Shown: positions 56,555 to 64,000 of the stretch, piece by piece
Numbering within the stretch: the first letter of the stretch is position 1
Layout: each line of letters starts with the position of its first letter
From: Desulfobacteraceae bacterium
GTDB taxonomy: Bacteria > Desulfobacterota > Desulfobacteria > Desulfobacterales > Desulfosalsimonadaceae
Assembly (NCBI GenBank): GCA_011390465.1
Contig: JAABSH010000007.1
Coordinates: forward strand, 50,641-114,640
Reading direction: 5' to 3'
DNA: 64,000 nucleotides
Notes under the pieces: model-generated
The model's input: only the letters and a program-made list of their open reading frames with translations
The model's database searches: none
Told to the model about the DNA's origin: nothing
Program-made: the position numbers and the translations under genes

Positions 56555-56668
56555 GTAAACTCCGTCCAAGCTATAGAGGTTAGTCGTGTAATACCCGTTA
56601 AGACCGCATGAAATCCCCCATTTTCAACAATTTGCGGCTGAGGATGGTGGATTTGGTATAAAAAAAAT

Positions 56669-56697
56669 TTGATACCGGGTTTGGGGTGTCTTGTCAA
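56669..56697 (-). promoter_or_regulatory. Promoter of the qrc operon
   Basis: On the minus strand TTGACA (56697-56692) is followed by a 17-base spacer and TATCAA (56674-56669), matching six and four of six consensus bases. Transcription would start about 110 bases before qrcA, within the 174-base gap downstream of ccsA. Confidence 0.65.
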
Positions 56698-56728
56698 TAA
56701 AAATGTAAATCATTGATAATTTAGTGCT

Positions 56729-57577
56729 TTATTGATAGCTGTGAAGTCCCGGTAACAGGTTCACGCCGAAATAGGTAAAGATGACCGCGCAAAACCCCAC
56801 ACACGAGAGGACCGCGATTTTTTTCCCCTGCCAGCCGCGCATGAGCCGGGCGTGAAGCAGGGACGCGTAGATCAGCCAGGTGATGAGGGACCAGGTTTCC
56901 TTGGGGTCCCAGCCCCAGTAGCGTCCCCAGGCCTGGTTGGCCCAGACCGCGCCGGTAATGATGCCGATGGACAGAAACAGAAAACCGAACATCACCATCT
57001 GGTGGGTCAGGTCATCCAGGGTATCCGCGTCCGGTATCCGGCTGGAAATACCGGTTTCGGCGTCCTTGTCCGTGGGCTTGAGCAGAAACAGAATGCTCAC
57101 CCCAAACGCAATGGCAAAGGCCGCGTATCCAATGAAACAGGTCATCACATGGGCAATGAGCCAGTTGCTCTGCAGGGCCGGGATCAGCGGCTTGATGGCA
57201 TCATCCACCTTTGGCAGGGAGGCATATGCCATGATCAGAAACGGAATCGGCCCGGCCACCACGCCGATAAAGCGGTGGCGGTGGCGGTATTCGATAAACA
57301 GGTGGATGACGGCAATGGTAAAGGCAAAAAAAACCAGGGATTCATAAAGGTTGGAAAGGGGTGCGTGACCGATGCCCATTTCATAGGATTCCATCCACCG
57401 CAGCATAATGCCTGCCAGGTTGCCTGCCGCTGCAACCGCGGTTGTGCCCACGGCCAGTTTGTGGGGCAATGATTTTCTGAAAATCCAGGCCACCGCATAC
57501 AAGACAGTGGCAAGTCCGTATATAAAGGTGGTGATTGAAAAAAATTCCGAGCTTATCATGTTTATCATGTTTCCCAT
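56729..57577 (-). CDS. ccsA: Cytochrome c biogenesis protein CcsA/ResC
   Basis: CcsA, with ResB, forms the system II haem exporter and cytochrome c synthase. The 282-residue protein has about eight membrane segments and the tryptophan-rich haem motif WGRYWGWDPKETWSLITWL near residue 218. A conserved His follows (SLLHARLMRGW). The middle has LIAHVMTCFIGYAAFAIAFG near 143. ATG 57577 starts eight bases after the resB stop; the pair is clearly one unit. Its location just upstream of qrcA, which needs five or more haems attached, is meaningful. No system I (ccm) genes are seen. Confidence 0.92.
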   Translation of the reverse strand: MGNMINMISSEFFSITTFIYGLATVLYAVAWIFRKSLPHKLAVGTTAVAAAGNLAGIMLRWMESYEMGIGHAPLSNLYESLVFFAFTIAVIHLFIEYRHRHRFIGVVAGPIPFLIMAYASLPKVDDAIKPLIPALQSNWLIAHVMTCFIGYAAFAIAFGVSILFLLKPTDKDAETGISSRIPDADTLDDLTHQMVMFGFLFLSIGIITGAVWANQAWGRYWGWDPKETWSLITWLIYASLLHARLMRGWQGKKIAVLSCVGFCAVIFTYFGVNLLPGLHSYQ

Positions 57578-57585
57578 GGGTCCTT

Positions 57586-58971
57586 TTATTGTTGATGCTG
57601 AGCGCGTTTCTGTAACCGGGCAGCCAGTCGCCTGACAACCGCATTCATGCCGGGCCGTTTTTTGGCGGAAATGCCTGCTGCGGTGACGGTTGTCTGGCCG
57701 CTTTCCGCAATTATTTCCACGCAGATTTTCTGATGAAACATGAAAAAAGTAATATAGCAGCCGATGATCATCAGTATAAATCCCGCGTACACAATGGGAA
57801 CGCCGGGATCTCTGGTGACCTGAAGGCCGGTGTAGTATTTGAAATCCGCATTGGCAATGGAGATAACGAAATCTCCCTGCCGCATGGCGTCAAACCGGGG
57901 AAAATCCGCGGGAATGATGATGTGCCCCGGCTCACCGTCTCTGGGTGCCAGCCGGCAGAGGAAGACATTGGACAGGCTGATGCCCCGGAAGGGGAAGTTC
58001 GGCCGGAAATCCTCTACCGTGAGAGTACCGGCATTGCCCGGCATTTCCACGGGCGCGCCCATAACGGCTTTTTTCTCGTAGATCAGGCCGGAGGCGGTTT
58101 CCGTAAACGTCACCACCAGGTTTGTGGCCGGCATTTTGCCGTAGCTGGACTGAAAAATATTAATGCCCTTGTACCGGAGCGGGGCATTTACCAGGATATC
58201 CTGTTCCACCAGAGTCTGGCCATCCTTTACAAGGGCCAGGCGGGACCGGTATTTTTTGGGCATGCCGGAGTCTTCATAAAAGGAAAGTTCAAACTCCTTG
58301 CACACAATTTTAAAATCCAGCTGGATTTCAGGCTTTTGGTTCTGAAGCAGAACCGTATCCGTGGACTCTCCTTCCGGAATATTCACATATCCGTCAAAAC
58401 CGAAAATTGACCCCATAAGCCCGCCGGCCACCATAAAAAGAATACTTGCATGCACCGCGTAAACGCCCAGACGGGTCCAGCGGCCTTTTTCCCCGAAAAG
58501 CAGAAACCCGTTTTCCGTGCTCTGTTCTGTAAACCGGGCATATTGCCGGGCCAGCCAGGGGGCGTAAAGGGCTTTAAGCTGGTCAGGGGACTGCTCAGCG
58601 GTCCAGGTTTTGCGGTATTTTGACTGCCGGAACCGGGCCGCGCTGAACGACGGTTTTTTGGGAAAGATAACTTTCCAGGTGGCGTTGAGCCGGTTGATGG
58701 AACAGACAATGATATTGACGGTTAAAAGAAACAGCAACAGCCGGAACCACCAGGAGTGGTACATGTCAAAAATGCCCAGGGCGTTGAACAGCGTAAACAG
58801 CACATCCCCGAATTTGCGCTGGTAGAGCATGAGGTTTTCGTTCTGGGGAATCACCGTGCCGATAATGGAGGTTACGGCCAGGGACAGGAGAATGACCACG
58901 GACAGTTTGACCGAAGCAAAAAATTGCCACAATTGTCGGGCCGGGCCGTTGGAATTTGATGATTTTGTCAT
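57586..58971 (-). CDS. resB: Cytochrome c biogenesis protein ResB (Ccs1)
   Basis: ResB partners with CcsA in the system II apparatus that attaches haem to apocytochromes outside the cytoplasm. The 461 residues show the family N-terminus: LWQFFASVKLSVVILLSLAVTSIIGTVIPQ near residue 15, the DMYHSWWFRLLLFLLTVNIIVCSINRL block near 70, a third helix near 175 (VYAVHASILFMVAGGLMGSIFGFDG), a large extracytoplasmic domain, and a last helix near 395 (VPIVYAGFILMIIGCYITFFMFH). ATG 58971 is the first in-frame start. It lies divergent to the lpoB-like gene, 193 bases apart. Confidence 0.92.
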   Translation of the reverse strand: MTKSSNSNGPARQLWQFFASVKLSVVILLSLAVTSIIGTVIPQNENLMLYQRKFGDVLFTLFNALGIFDMYHSWWFRLLLFLLTVNIIVCSINRLNATWKVIFPKKPSFSAARFRQSKYRKTWTAEQSPDQLKALYAPWLARQYARFTEQSTENGFLLFGEKGRWTRLGVYAVHASILFMVAGGLMGSIFGFDGYVNIPEGESTDTVLLQNQKPEIQLDFKIVCKEFELSFYEDSGMPKKYRSRLALVKDGQTLVEQDILVNAPLRYKGINIFQSSYGKMPATNLVVTFTETASGLIYEKKAVMGAPVEMPGNAGTLTVEDFRPNFPFRGISLSNVFLCRLAPRDGEPGHIIIPADFPRFDAMRQGDFVISIANADFKYYTGLQVTRDPGVPIVYAGFILMIIGCYITFFMFHQKICVEIIAESGQTTVTAAGISAKKRPGMNAVVRRLAARLQKRAQHQQ

Positions 58972-59164
58972 TATATTAACCTATTAGCATTGGAAGAGTA
59001 AAATAGGTTCCATACATAACAGATAATTTTTGTTCAGGCAAACATTATCACCTGCACGAATGGCTTGCGCATTAGAATAATTTTTTCTAAGATTGCGCCT
59101 GTGTATAAAATTTTTTTGTCCCCAGAACAATTGACATCTGACTGATTTAAAAAAAGGAGGCACC

Positions 59165-59785
59165 ATGTTCCGGAATTTTGTTTTTAAAGGGTTTTTCTGG
59201 ATGGCCGCGCCGCTGATGCTGCTTATGATGACCGGCTGCAGCGCCACCACCCGGGATTTTTCTCCCGATGACACCCTCCACTATGATGAAAGCTATGATT
59301 TTACGGATAAAAAAACCATTGTAAATGATCTGGTAAGCTCTCTGGTCAGCAAGCCGCCCCTGGTGGCCCGGTACGACCGGCCCGTGATTATTGTTTACGG
59401 CGTGGCCAACCGGACCTCCGAACATATTGAAACCAGCGGCATCACGGATGATATCCGCCAGGAAATCATGCAGTCCGGGAAGGCCCGGTTTGTGAATAAG
59501 GTCCAGCGGGATAATATTCAGTCGGAATCGGACTACCAGTACGGCGGCAATGTCAGCGCTGAAACCCGGCTTCAGCGGGCCCGGCAGGTGGGAGCAGAAT
59601 ACATGCTCACCGGCACCCTGCGCTCTATCAAGAAAAAACAGCCCAAACAGGTGCGGCTTAAAAAGAAAACCCTGCAATACTACAGCCTGACCCTGGAATT
59701 GACGGATCTACAGACCGGCCTCATTGAATGGACGGACAGCGCGGAAATCGTGCGGGAATCTTCAAAACCCTTTATCGGGTGGTAG
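59165..59785 (+). CDS. LpoB-like lipoprotein (penicillin-binding protein activator)
   Basis: LpoB proteins are outer-membrane lipoproteins that stimulate a bifunctional peptidoglycan synthase. The 206-residue protein has a lipoprotein signal ending in the lipobox MTGCS (Cys at about residue 25). The mature part matches the COG3417 family: DLVSSLVSKPPL near 58, RPVIIVYGVANRTSEHIETSGITDDIRQEI near 73, ARFVNKVQRDNIQSESDYQ near 107 and ADYMLTG-like AEYMLTGTLRSI near 143. ATG 59165 follows AAAAGGAGGCACC. The next gene is a COG3014-type lipoprotein that usually stands beside it. The activator role is inferred from relatives. Confidence 0.85.
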   Translation: MFRNFVFKGFFWMAAPLMLLMMTGCSATTRDFSPDDTLHYDESYDFTDKKTIVNDLVSSLVSKPPLVARYDRPVIIVYGVANRTSEHIETSGITDDIRQEIMQSGKARFVNKVQRDNIQSESDYQYGGNVSAETRLQRARQVGAEYMLTGTLRSIKKKQPKQVRLKKKTLQYYSLTLELTDLQTGLIEWTDSAEIVRESSKPFIGW

Positions 59786-59799
59786 CCGGGTCGCAATTC

Positions 59800-61041
59800 A
59801 TGGGTGATATGACAAGATCCGTGTCTGAAATGCCCCTTATCAAACGGTGGTGGCTGCTGTTTTGTCTGATCGGCGCGGCTGCCACCGGGTGTGCCGCCGG
59901 AAAATTAAACAGCGCGCGGGATGCTTTTTATACCAGCAGTCCGGAACAGGCCGCCACAGTGCTGTCTGAGACGCAGACCCCTTCCGGCCGGAATGAATTG
60001 CTGTTTTATATGGAAAAAGGGACCATCCTGCACCATAGCGGCGATTATCAGGGCAGTACGGAAGTGCTGCTCAAGGCAACGGCCCTGATGGAAGCCCAGG
60101 ATATTATCAGCGCATCCCGGCAGGGCGCTTCTCTGGTCACCACGGAATGGCTTACGGATTATAAAGGGGAGTACGCGGAACGGCTGCTGGTGCATACCTA
60201 TCTGATGATGAATTTTCTGCTGATGGGCAAACCGGAAAGCGCGCTGGTGGAAGCAAAGCAGGCCCTTGAAATATTTGATAAATACCCGGATGCCTGTGAT
60301 AACGATATCTTTACCCGGGCATTGATCGCCCATTGTTTTGAAGTCCTGGGGGAAATCAACGGCGCCTATATTGAATACAAAAACCTGGCCCAGCTCATGG
60401 GAGATCCGACCCCTGTGGCCGGGAAACTCTGTGAGCTGGCAGGCCGCCTGGGGTTTTATGATGATGTGGCCCGTTATTCCGCGTATCTGCCGCCCGGCAT
60501 GGCAAAAGAAACAGTGGACCCATGCGGGGAAATTGTGGTGTTCTGCTCTCAGGGCCGGGCCCCGGTGAAAATCCCCCATGATATTGTCCTGCCGCCGTCT
60601 ATCCGGTTTTCTTTTTCCACCTATGAAAGCCGGCATTCCCGTTTCCGGCCGCCGGCTGTCGGACCTCTGGCCGGATCCGCGGGGGCAGCGATAATCACAA
60701 CGGATGTGGAAAAGCTTTTGAATGCCTCCCTCAAAGAGCGGCTGGCCCAGATTCTTTTAAAGGAAACCGCCCGGGTGGCGGCCAAGGAAGCCATTGCGCA
60801 CAATATTGAAAACAATGATGCGGAGCTGCTGGTGCGGGCCATCTTTTTTTTGCTGGAGATGCCGGATACCCGGTGCTGGCAGACGCTGCCCGCTTATTTT
60901 TCCCTGGTCCGGGTGCCGGTATCAAACAAAGATCATCCCATACGCCTCAGGGGAATCCCTTCCGCTGTTTCCCTGCCCGAAACCTGCAAGACCCCGGCCG
61001 GGGGGGCGTTTTATCAGTATTTTTCTATCCGCACCCCATAA
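59800..61041 (+). CDS. COG3014-like lipoprotein with TPR-type helices, function unknown
   Basis: The protein has a lipoprotein signal with lipobox AATGC, about 29 residues after the ATG at 59830. ATG codons at 59800 and 59809 are also possible; I give 59800 (413 residues). The mature part has helical repeats (ELLFYMEKGTILHHSGDYQGSTEVLLKA, LVHTYLMMNFLLMGKPESALVEAKQALEIFDKYP) that look like TPR units, followed by a beta-rich stretch and a C-terminal domain with IITTDVEKLLNASLKERLAQILLKETARVAAKEA pieces. The layout fits COG3014 proteins, which often neighbour LpoB-like genes. The function is not known; a role in envelope assembly is suggested only by context. It begins 15 bases after the previous gene. 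Confidence 0.75.
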   Translation: MGDMTRSVSEMPLIKRWWLLFCLIGAAATGCAAGKLNSARDAFYTSSPEQAATVLSETQTPSGRNELLFYMEKGTILHHSGDYQGSTEVLLKATALMEAQDIISASRQGASLVTTEWLTDYKGEYAERLLVHTYLMMNFLLMGKPESALVEAKQALEIFDKYPDACDNDIFTRALIAHCFEVLGEINGAYIEYKNLAQLMGDPTPVAGKLCELAGRLGFYDDVARYSAYLPPGMAKETVDPCGEIVVFCSQGRAPVKIPHDIVLPPSIRFSFSTYESRHSRFRPPAVGPLAGSAGAAIITTDVEKLLNASLKERLAQILLKETARVAAKEAIAHNIENNDAELLVRAIFFLLEMPDTRCWQTLPAYFSLVRVPVSNKDHPIRLRGIPSAVSLPETCKTPAGGAFYQYFSIRTP

Positions 61042-61072
61042 TTTTTAACATCAGAGCCCAAAGATTTTTAAA

Positions 61073-63277
61073 ATGACCAGAATAAGAGTTAAATACTTTT
61101 TTTTGCTTGTTTTTGTGGGGATTTTAGCCGGTCAGGCGGCCGGCCTGTCTACTGCTTTCGCGGAAACCGGTTCGGCATCAGCGGCATTTGCCCTGACCGC
61201 ATTGAACAATACCAGTGATACACCGGACAAGGCACCAGATGCCCCGGCACCGAATACGCCGGCAACCGACCCCCCGGCACCTGCTGCCAGCGACGCCGAC
61301 CGTCCGGCAATCGGTTTGACGGAAAACATGGCAGATTCCATGCGGCGCGGGGCATCGCAGGTGACCGACGATTTAAGGGATCAGGCCCGGTCTCTGTTTG
61401 AACGGACCCCTTTGGGCTGGGACATGGATACACTGGTGTATGTGTACGAACAGAGCCTGGCATTGCCCTTGAAACTGCCGGAACTGATCCGGGAAGTTCA
61501 GGAACAGAGCCGGGTGCTGGGATTTGTGGGGTCCGTGATCGTGCTGATTTTTCTGTCAGCTGTCATCTACAGTCTCATCGGCCGGAATCGGGTGCTTCTG
61601 AAAGCGGAGCAGACAGCAAAACCCCTGTTTGAAAAATTGCCGGAAGAGCTTTACCCGTTTTTGATGCTTACCCTGCTTTCCGTGACCGCGGCCCTGATTC
61701 CCCTGATTCTGCTGGGGGCGTTTTCCCTGATCAAGGCATTTATTTCCTATAACGCGCCCTGGTTTCTGCTCACCGGACGGCTGCTCGCCCTATGGGCCGT
61801 GGGTGCGCTGCTCATCAGTCTGATTCATGGAATTGTCAAACAAAAAATATTTTTTATTCAGACGGAATACGGAGACACGATTTTTCGCATGTTCCGGCTG
61901 ATTATTCTGTATGTGCTGTTCGGCATTGCCGTGCTGTGGGGGGCCGAGGCTTTTGGTCTGCGTGCGGATTTTCTGGCGCTGCTCCGGTTTTTGATTTTTT
62001 TGTCCATTGTTTTTTTTCTGTTTCTCATTCTGCTCCGGAAAAAAGCGGTGCTCTCCCTTTTGCCCCGGCTTCCGGGAAAATCCTATCAGGTGTTTTTAAA
62101 AGGGTTTGACCGGTATTATTATCCGGTCATGGGGCTCACCCTGGTGATCGGGGTGATGTGGGTTTTTGGATACAAGCGGTTTGCCGCGGTGCTGATGACC
62201 AAAACCTGGGCCATTGCCGGTGTGTTTGTGGGGTTTTCCGTGGTGTATTACATGGTGATCCGCCGGCTTCAGCAATGGGCCGACACCATTGATCCCGCGG
62301 ATGAATATGCCCGGTCTTTTGTGCAGTCCCTCAAAGGGATGGTGCTGTATGTTTCCGTGCTTGTCACGATGGCGGTGATGGCCGATCTGCTGGGAGTGCT
62401 GGAACCGGTGCGCCGGGTGTTTTCGTTTCCTCTGTTCTCCATTGGTGAGGCACCCCTGTCGTTGTGGATTCTTACCAAAGCCGCCCTGTTGCTGGTGATA
62501 TTTTTTTATGCCTCCCGCATGCTCTGTTCTTACCTGAATTATAAAGTCTACCCGTCTTTAAAAGTGACCCCCGGCACCGCCTATGCCATTGATACGTTTT
62601 TAAAATATTTCATGCTCATTATCGGCGCGGTTATTTCGCTTAAGATCGTGGGGTTTGATCTCCGGGCCCTCATGGTGTTTGCCGGGGCCGTGGGTATCGG
62701 GCTGGGGCTGGCTCTCCAGAGCGTGGCCTCGAATATGATTTCCGGGTTTTCCATTATTTTCGGCGGCAAAATTCGGCGGGGGGACTGGCTCCAGGTGGGG
62801 GACACCATGGGGACGGTCACGGATATTGATCTCAGGGCCACCAAGGTCCGGACCCGGGACAACGTGGAGTATATTATTCCCAATGCGGATATTATGTCCA
62901 ATACCATTGTCAATTATACATTGTCGTCTCCCATGATCCGCATCGACGTGTCCTTTGGTGTTTCCTATGACGCCAATCCCCGGGAAGTGGAGAAAATGGT
63001 GCTGGCGGTGGCGGAAAAAACGCCGGAAATCATGGTCTACAGAAAACCGGAAATCCGGTTTATCGGCTATGGGGACAGTTCCATTGATTTTCAGCTTTTG
63101 ATCTGGATTGATGTGCGCAAAACCGCCCGCCGGGCCATCCGCAGCAAGCTTTATTTTGCCATGTTTGAAACCTTTGCCGAACACGGCATTGAAATTCCAT
63201 TTCCCCAGCAGGATGTTCATTTCCGGTCCGGGATTCCGTGGGAGCGGTTCGGGAACGAGAAGCCGGAACCGGCATGA
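61073..63277 (+). CDS. MscS-family mechanosensitive channel with long N-terminal region
   Basis: The 734-residue protein starts with a signal-like hydrophobic stretch and an Ala/Pro/Asp-rich segment (residues 30-85), then about ten membrane helices. The conserved MscS core begins near residue 505: the pore helix AVGIGLGLALQSVASNMISGFSIIF, then KIRRGDWLQVGDTMGTVTDIDLRATKVRTRDN parts and IIPNADIMSNTIVNY, followed by the cytoplasmic vestibule domain. Such long forms occur in MscK- and MscM-like channels. It relieves turgor at hypo-osmotic shock. ATG 61073 has only a weak ribosome-binding site. It follows the lipoprotein gene by 31 bases, so the three genes may form one operon. Confidence 0.9.
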   Translation: MTRIRVKYFFLLVFVGILAGQAAGLSTAFAETGSASAAFALTALNNTSDTPDKAPDAPAPNTPATDPPAPAASDADRPAIGLTENMADSMRRGASQVTDDLRDQARSLFERTPLGWDMDTLVYVYEQSLALPLKLPELIREVQEQSRVLGFVGSVIVLIFLSAVIYSLIGRNRVLLKAEQTAKPLFEKLPEELYPFLMLTLLSVTAALIPLILLGAFSLIKAFISYNAPWFLLTGRLLALWAVGALLISLIHGIVKQKIFFIQTEYGDTIFRMFRLIILYVLFGIAVLWGAEAFGLRADFLALLRFLIFLSIVFFLFLILLRKKAVLSLLPRLPGKSYQVFLKGFDRYYYPVMGLTLVIGVMWVFGYKRFAAVLMTKTWAIAGVFVGFSVVYYMVIRRLQQWADTIDPADEYARSFVQSLKGMVLYVSVLVTMAVMADLLGVLEPVRRVFSFPLFSIGEAPLSLWILTKAALLLVIFFYASRMLCSYLNYKVYPSLKVTPGTAYAIDTFLKYFMLIIGAVISLKIVGFDLRALMVFAGAVGIGLGLALQSVASNMISGFSIIFGGKIRRGDWLQVGDTMGTVTDIDLRATKVRTRDNVEYIIPNADIMSNTIVNYTLSSPMIRIDVSFGVSYDANPREVEKMVLAVAEKTPEIMVYRKPEIRFIGYGDSSIDFQLLIWIDVRKTARRAIRSKLYFAMFETFAEHGIEIPFPQQDVHFRSGIPWERFGNEKPEPA

Positions 63278-63327
63278 TTTTTTTTGGATTTTTTTACTTT
63301 GTTGTGAAGTTTTAAAAAGAAAATAAA

Positions 63328-63591
63328 ATGGCTGATTCAAAATCAAAAAAAGAGATAGTCAAAGAACTTGCATTAAAGATGAATACTGATGAAGAAACAG
63401 CAAGTCGTTGGCTATATGGCGTAACAGATACCCTTTATGAAACCTTTAAGTCAGGATATGGTGCTTCATTAACCGGATTTGGTAGTTTTTACCTGGATCG
63501 CAGGCGAGGTTCAACCGCTTTTAAATTTAACCCAGGTCAAAAATTGAAAAAGTTATTCGGGTGGAGTTCAACTTATAAAGGTGAGCTTTAA
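63328..63591 (+). CDS. HU-family DNA-binding protein lacking the beta-arm
   Basis: The 87-residue protein has the HU helical body (KKEIVKELALKMNTDEETASRWLYGVTDTLYETFKSG) and the GFGSFYLDRRRG turn. In HU about 20 residues of beta-ribbon arm with the intercalating Pro follow here. In this protein RRRG is followed almost at once by AFKFNPGQKLKKLFGW, which corresponds to the end of HU (AFKAGKALK). The arm is thus missing, and 10 extra residues end the chain. It should dimerise and bind DNA, but without the usual bending arm. ATG 63328 is preceded by AAAGAAAATAAA without a clear ribosome-binding site. Its codon use is AT-richer than that of its neighbours. Confidence 0.75.
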   Translation: MADSKSKKEIVKELALKMNTDEETASRWLYGVTDTLYETFKSGYGASLTGFGSFYLDRRRGSTAFKFNPGQKLKKLFGWSSTYKGEL

Positions 63592-63696
63592 AATTAGATT
63601 CTGCTTATCCCTCTTTTTCGATGACGGGTTCTGCTTTTTACCATTAAAAATTATTGATCTGGAGAAAATCTTTCCAATGATTGCTTGCGGTCCCGG

Positions 63697-63702
63697 TATA
63701 AT
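63697..63702 (+). promoter_or_regulatory. Perfect -10 box before the small lysine-rich gene
   Basis: TATAAT lies 52 bases before the ATG at 63754. No good -35 hexamer is found at 16-18 bases; TTGCTT is too close. The call rests on the -10 alone. Confidence 0.35.
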
Positions 63703-63753
63703 GGGAATACAATTGAAAAGTAAATTAAATTAACCCAAGCAAAGGAAAAACAA

Positions 63754-63873
63754 ATGGCCAAAGGAAAAGATTCTCAAAAATCAGTGAAGAAAAAATCAGA
63801 AAAAACGCTGAAAGAAAAGCGGAGTGAGAAAAAGGAGAAGAAAGCCAATAAGGACAGGATTTCAATCAAATGA
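63754..63873 (+). CDS. Tiny lysine-rich protein
   Basis: ATG 63754 follows AAAGGAAAAACAA and opens a 39-residue frame ending at TGA 63871-63873. The product begins MAKGKDSQKSVKKKSEKTLK and continues as a highly charged Lys/Glu/Arg chain (KEKRSEKKEKKANKDRIS). It has no hydrophobic segment. Short proteins with an MAKG...KKK...KTLKEKR pattern are known to me as conserved hypothetical proteins in several bacterial groups. The function is unknown; nucleic-acid or ribosome binding is possible from charge alone. It has its own upstream TATAAT. The gene is easily missed because of its size. Confidence 0.65.
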   Translation: MAKGKDSQKSVKKKSEKTLKEKRSEKKEKKANKDRISIK

Positions 63874-64000
63874 TGGTCGAGACGGATATGATTTTTCTCC
63901 AGCTGGCAAAACTGTTTGAATGAGTTTTGGAATTTTTCTGACTTTTTGGTATTATCAGTATTCAGAGAAAAGGCCCGAGCATTATACTTTAAGTTTAAAA

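Overview
The window looks like the chromosome of a sulfate-reducing deltaproteobacterium (Desulfobacterota, probably the Desulfobacteraceae or a close relative). The evidence is a complete bacterial-type CO dehydrogenase/acetyl-CoA synthase set, a qrcABCD-type membrane complex known from sulfate reducers, system II cytochrome c maturation genes, and a ribosomal super-cluster in the usual proteobacterial order. The genus cannot be named from the sequence alone. Composition is moderately GC-rich, except the last ~700 bases, which are AT-richer. Translation from TTG is common, even in highly expressed genes.

Layout. 1-3246: a truncated response regulator with a DUF4388-like domain (minus), a secreted nuclease and a small membrane protein. 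3247-12975: a promoter region and the carbonyl-branch Wood-Ljungdahl operon acsD-acsA-acsB-acsC-acsE, followed beyond a hairpin by a DUF3786 gene. These enzymes split or form acetyl-CoA; in an acetate- or acetyl-CoA-oxidising sulfate reducer the pathway would normally run oxidatively. 13071-15035 (minus): a LysM lytic transglycosylase and tRNA-Arg. 15601-46604 (plus): tRNA Thr-Tyr-Gly-Thr, tuf, rpmG, tRNA-Trp, secE, nusG, rplKAJL, rpoBC, rpsL, rpsG, a second tuf, then the S10, spc and alpha operons through rplQ. fusA is absent from its usual place between rpsG and tuf; adk and map are absent between secY and infA.

46865-58971 is entirely minus strand: comEC, murA, a qrcABCD operon with a 59-codon histidine-tailed membrane protein at its end, and ccsA/resB for haem attachment. 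Qrc passes electrons from periplasmic cytochrome c to menaquinone, so the adjacent system II haem-ligation genes fit. 59165-63873 is plus strand: an LpoB-like lipoprotein, a COG3014-like lipoprotein, an MscS channel, a short HU-like protein and a tiny lysine-rich protein.

The most striking observation is in RpoC. About 99 residues that read as a parvulin-type peptidyl-prolyl isomerase domain are inserted into the RNA polymerase beta-prime subunit shortly before the region that forms the secondary-channel rim. Other points of note are a TolA-like Ala/Lys/Glu-rich tail on AcsD, the unannotated small protein of the qrc operon, an HU-like protein without the DNA-bending arm, and two tuf copies sharing a 555-base identical tract.
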